From the NCBI GenBank assembly GCA_040954595.2, contig CM082595.2:4650001-4714000 (forward strand): a DNA stretch of 64,000 nucleotides, read 5' to 3'. A program made the translations under genes and the position numbers. The notes below the pieces were generated by a model, which had not been told where the DNA came from, searched no databases, and saw only the letters and a program-made list of their open reading frames with translations. This DNA is from Balanoglossus misakiensis (Eukaryota > Hemichordata). Positions 61,470-64,000 of the stretch are shown one piece after another. How positions within the stretch are numbered: the stretch's first letter is position 1; every line of letters starts with the position of its first letter.

Positions 61470-63865
61470 ATCATCATTCAATGATTTTGAACAAAACAAT
61501 GCTTGGTGAGAGTTTAGTTCACTTTATGCTGTAGAAAGTCATTGAAAAGCTGATATTTCTTGTTTCCTATGTTGTAACCAGGGAGGCCATCAAGGAAGAC
61601 GAGTCAGGCTCTCTGCAGACTGTGGTGGATGACATCATCCACCGAGCCAAGAGAAGACGATTGTTAGACAGGCCAGTCAATGTCAGGCTGGGAATGGTAA
61701 GTGAAATTATTAATTATGAACACCATTAAAGCCTCTAGTCTAGAGATGCCACTTTTGCATTATTTTTATGATTTTATTTCCCAACTTTGATTGGTACATC
61801 GAAATAAGCTCTGGAGGCTTTAACAAACGTAATATAATATGTCTTTTTTATTTTAACTAGCATGTTATTTTACCTAACTTAGCTATGCTAGATGCGTAAA
61901 TTTGCTAATTTAAGTCCTCTGATAGTGAATCTGGGACCTTTACCACTGGATCATGAAGCCCTTATTCTGGTCATCTAATTTATGAGAACCTAGGCATTGT
62001 ACATAAATGTGAAAAGCTCTTCAGCCCACAGTAAATGCCAATCATTTTCCTTTTTTTTTCATTTCAGATGCGTCATTTGTTCCTTGTTTTAGACATGTCA
62101 AAATCTATGGAAGATCAAGACTTGAAACCAAACAGGCTTGCATCATCAGTCAAGGTGAAAATTGTCAGATTTTAATGAAAAATGTTAACACTTGGAAAAA
62201 TAACTGAAGGTCACACTCACACACACACACATGTACACACAAACACTCCAATGAACTGATGCTGATGGATTTGCTCACTGTTGTGAGCCATCTCACAGTA
62301 TTTTAATTCTTTTTATATTTTTCTACATTTAGCTTTTGGAGCATTTCATTGAGGAGTACTTTGATCAGAACCCAATCAGTCAGGTAGGTTAGATGAATCA
62401 CACCTCTCCAAGTATCCCAGTTCTTGTGATTGGCTTAAATTCAGTCACGTGATACAGAAAAAAAGTCTACCGTAATCACTCTAATAATTGTATGAAACAT
62501 TCAGGTTGGTGTCCTGACAACCAGCGACAAACGAGCTGAAAGACTAACAGAGTTGGGTGGCAACCCGAAGAGACACATCTCAGCGTTGCAGAAATGTGCA
62601 GAACAGCCGTGCTCCAAGGAACCGTCACTTCAAAACTCACTTGAGCTGGCAGCAACCACATTAAGGTAAGCGAAAATAAGTACATTCAATGAGACGAGGG
62701 TTTTAAGACAATTAAGAACTTATCCTTTTTAATGAAAATGTTCATGTGTACACATGCCACTTCCAATATCCTTATTAATATGCTAATGTAGTCAAATTAT
62801 TGGCATATTTATTTTAAAATTTCAGTAACTGATCTCATATTTTCACTTGAATTCAAAACACAATCTACAATGGTGAAATAATTTGACCCAACTGAAACAT
62901 GGTTCCTTGAAACTGTGGCTTAATGTGGTTTGTATTTTTTGTGTTGTTCAACCTACCTATTGCAGACATATGCCAGGACATGCAAGTCGTGAAATTTTAA
63001 TAATTCTGGGCAGCCTGACAACGTGTGACCCGGGAAACATACATGAAACTATCCAGGTGAGATTACTGTGTTCAAATCACATGCAGTCATCACCATTTTT
63101 TGCATTCTTTTCGTGATTTTATTTTCCAGCTTCGCAGACAGTGTGTCTTCTTTGATGTACTGATCAAACAATCGATGATCAGTAAATTCCGTATGTGAAG
63201 CTCAGAACTTTCTCGTTGAAAAATCGGAACAGGGCGTCATCTAGTGCATTCCTATTTTCTGCACAGGCTATGAAAGACCTCAATATACGATGCTCCGTCA
63301 TTGGTTTGTCAGCCGATGTACGAATCTGTAGAAAACTGTGCGAAGAAACCAAGGGTGGGTACACTATACTCATTTGCCTGACAAAGTCATATCCCGTTGC
63401 GAACCCTCATATTTTATTTTATTGTGGTCTTGAATGATTATCGCATGTTTGACTTGTCCAAGATTAAATCATAAAACACAAGCAAAATGTATATCTCTGT
63501 GTTCAAATCAGTCGGTGCAAGCAGTCCTGGTCCAAAACAAGTGTGTTGATCGTTAGTCTGAGAGGATTTTTCTCAAAAGGCATGGAGGCTGAACTGTGAA
63601 TACCTACTTGTGATCGTGACAATCGATTTTTACCATCTACTACTGACAGGTACATACGGAGTGATTTTAGATGAACATCACTTCAAGGAACTTCTCCTGG
63701 AACATGTCACGCCACCGCCAGCAACTGTGAGTCTGTCTTGCAATCGTACCTACGTTTTTTTAGATATCATTTGTATGGCCAACATCAAGTGTCAAGTATT
63801 CTGTCTTTTTTACTACTTCCTCCATCTCTTGCAGGCAAATACAGAATCTTCTCTCATCCGAATGG
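60913..63865 (+). CDS. GTF2H2: GTF2H2, TFIIH subunit p44 (5' nine exons, runs off the window)
   Basis: p44 (yeast Ssl1) is a core TFIIH subunit that binds and stimulates the XPD helicase in nucleotide excision repair and transcription initiation in the nucleus. Exons: 60913-60977, 61582-61696, 62068-62154, 62333-62383, 62505-62665, 62966-63056, 63267-63354, 63650-63726, 63835-63865. All junctions have GT/AG and matching phases, giving 255 codons plus one base. The start is [20 protein letters not shown], followed by [13 protein letters not shown]. The von Willebrand A-like domain begins [20 protein letters not shown] with a DxSxS metal-site motif (about residues 69-73). Later blocks are [42 protein letters not shown] and [20 protein letters not shown]. 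The family is about 395 residues, so roughly 140, including the zinc-binding C-terminus, lie beyond position 64,000. Intron 1 holds a large ATC repeat. Confidence 0.96.
61027..61471 (+). repeat. Four-block (ATC)n microsatellite in GTF2H2 intron 1
   Basis: About 445 bp of almost pure CAT/ATC trinucleotide repeat in four long blocks, separated by short interruptions with ACC repeats and unique bases. It starts about 50 bp after the exon 1 donor. Frames through it give long poly-His, poly-Ser, poly-Ile, poly-Met or poly-Asp runs, which are artefacts of the repeat. Confidence 0.98.
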
Positions 63866-64000
63866 GTAAGAACTGCACTCTCTTGTGTTTGGGGAGTCCA
63901 TGATCAGTAACAGTTTGAGTTGTGAAGAGCCCAAGGTTTTTCTTCTTCAAAAAGTACTGTATAGTTTATTTGATGTTAACTGGAGGGGCTCTTGACGTGG

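Noticed and set aside
60913-61509. A 198-codon open frame starting at the GTF2H2 ATG and running through poly-His and poly-Ser
   Set aside because: Only the first 65 bases are coding exon. The rest is intron 1 with the ATC microsatellite. The exon 1 donor TG/GTATGT and the exon 2 acceptor restore the conserved p44 sequence.
1-64000. CRISPR arrays, bacterial operons, phage or viral genes
   Set aside because: The spliced nuclear genes, microsatellites and MITEs show animal DNA. No regularly spaced repeat-spacer array and no recognisable viral protein are present.

Overview
This is animal nuclear DNA. It has long intron-rich genes with GT..AG introns, abundant microsatellites and several miniature inverted-repeat transposon families. 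The repeat content (fold-back elements with CG-rich ends, TTAA-flanked short elements, 'CAGTCAAACC...GGTTTGACTG' elements) suggests a marine invertebrate, perhaps a lancelet or hemichordate. I cannot fix the species from the sequence alone, and that part is inference.

Layout. Positions 1 to about 47,700 hold no protein-coding gene that I can recognise. This stretch carries microsatellites, at least five MITE families, a 1.1 kb Harbinger-like element with G-rich internal repeats, and AT-rich islands with homeodomain-type sites that could be enhancers. From about 59,960 down to 47,736 on the minus strand lies a complete or nearly complete OPA1 gene, the dynamin-like GTPase of the mitochondrial inner membrane. 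I could resolve 27 coding exons with consistent splice phases plus a tentative 8-nt first coding exon, giving a model of about 998 residues. From 60,913 to the right edge on the plus strand lie the first nine coding exons of GTF2H2, the p44/Ssl1 subunit of TFIIH. Its zinc-binding C-terminus is outside the window.

OPA1 and GTF2H2 are divergent (head to head). About 1 kb lies between their start regions, and it holds a TCACGTGA E-box near the OPA1 side and a YY1-type site near the GTF2H2 side. The two genes do not share a pathway: OPA1 fuses inner membranes and shapes cristae, while p44 serves transcription initiation and nucleotide excision repair. They may share a promoter region.

The main points to follow up are these: an 8-mer, TGCCTAAC, that occurs about twelve times on one strand of the gene-free region and often in close pairs; a symmetric 69-nt candidate cassette exon in OPA1 where vertebrate OPA1 is alternatively spliced; an OPA1 intron made almost entirely of a TTAA-flanked MITE; several intact short MITEs with visible target-site duplications; and a roughly 445-bp ATC-repeat block in GTF2H2 intron 1. 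I found no new protein system.
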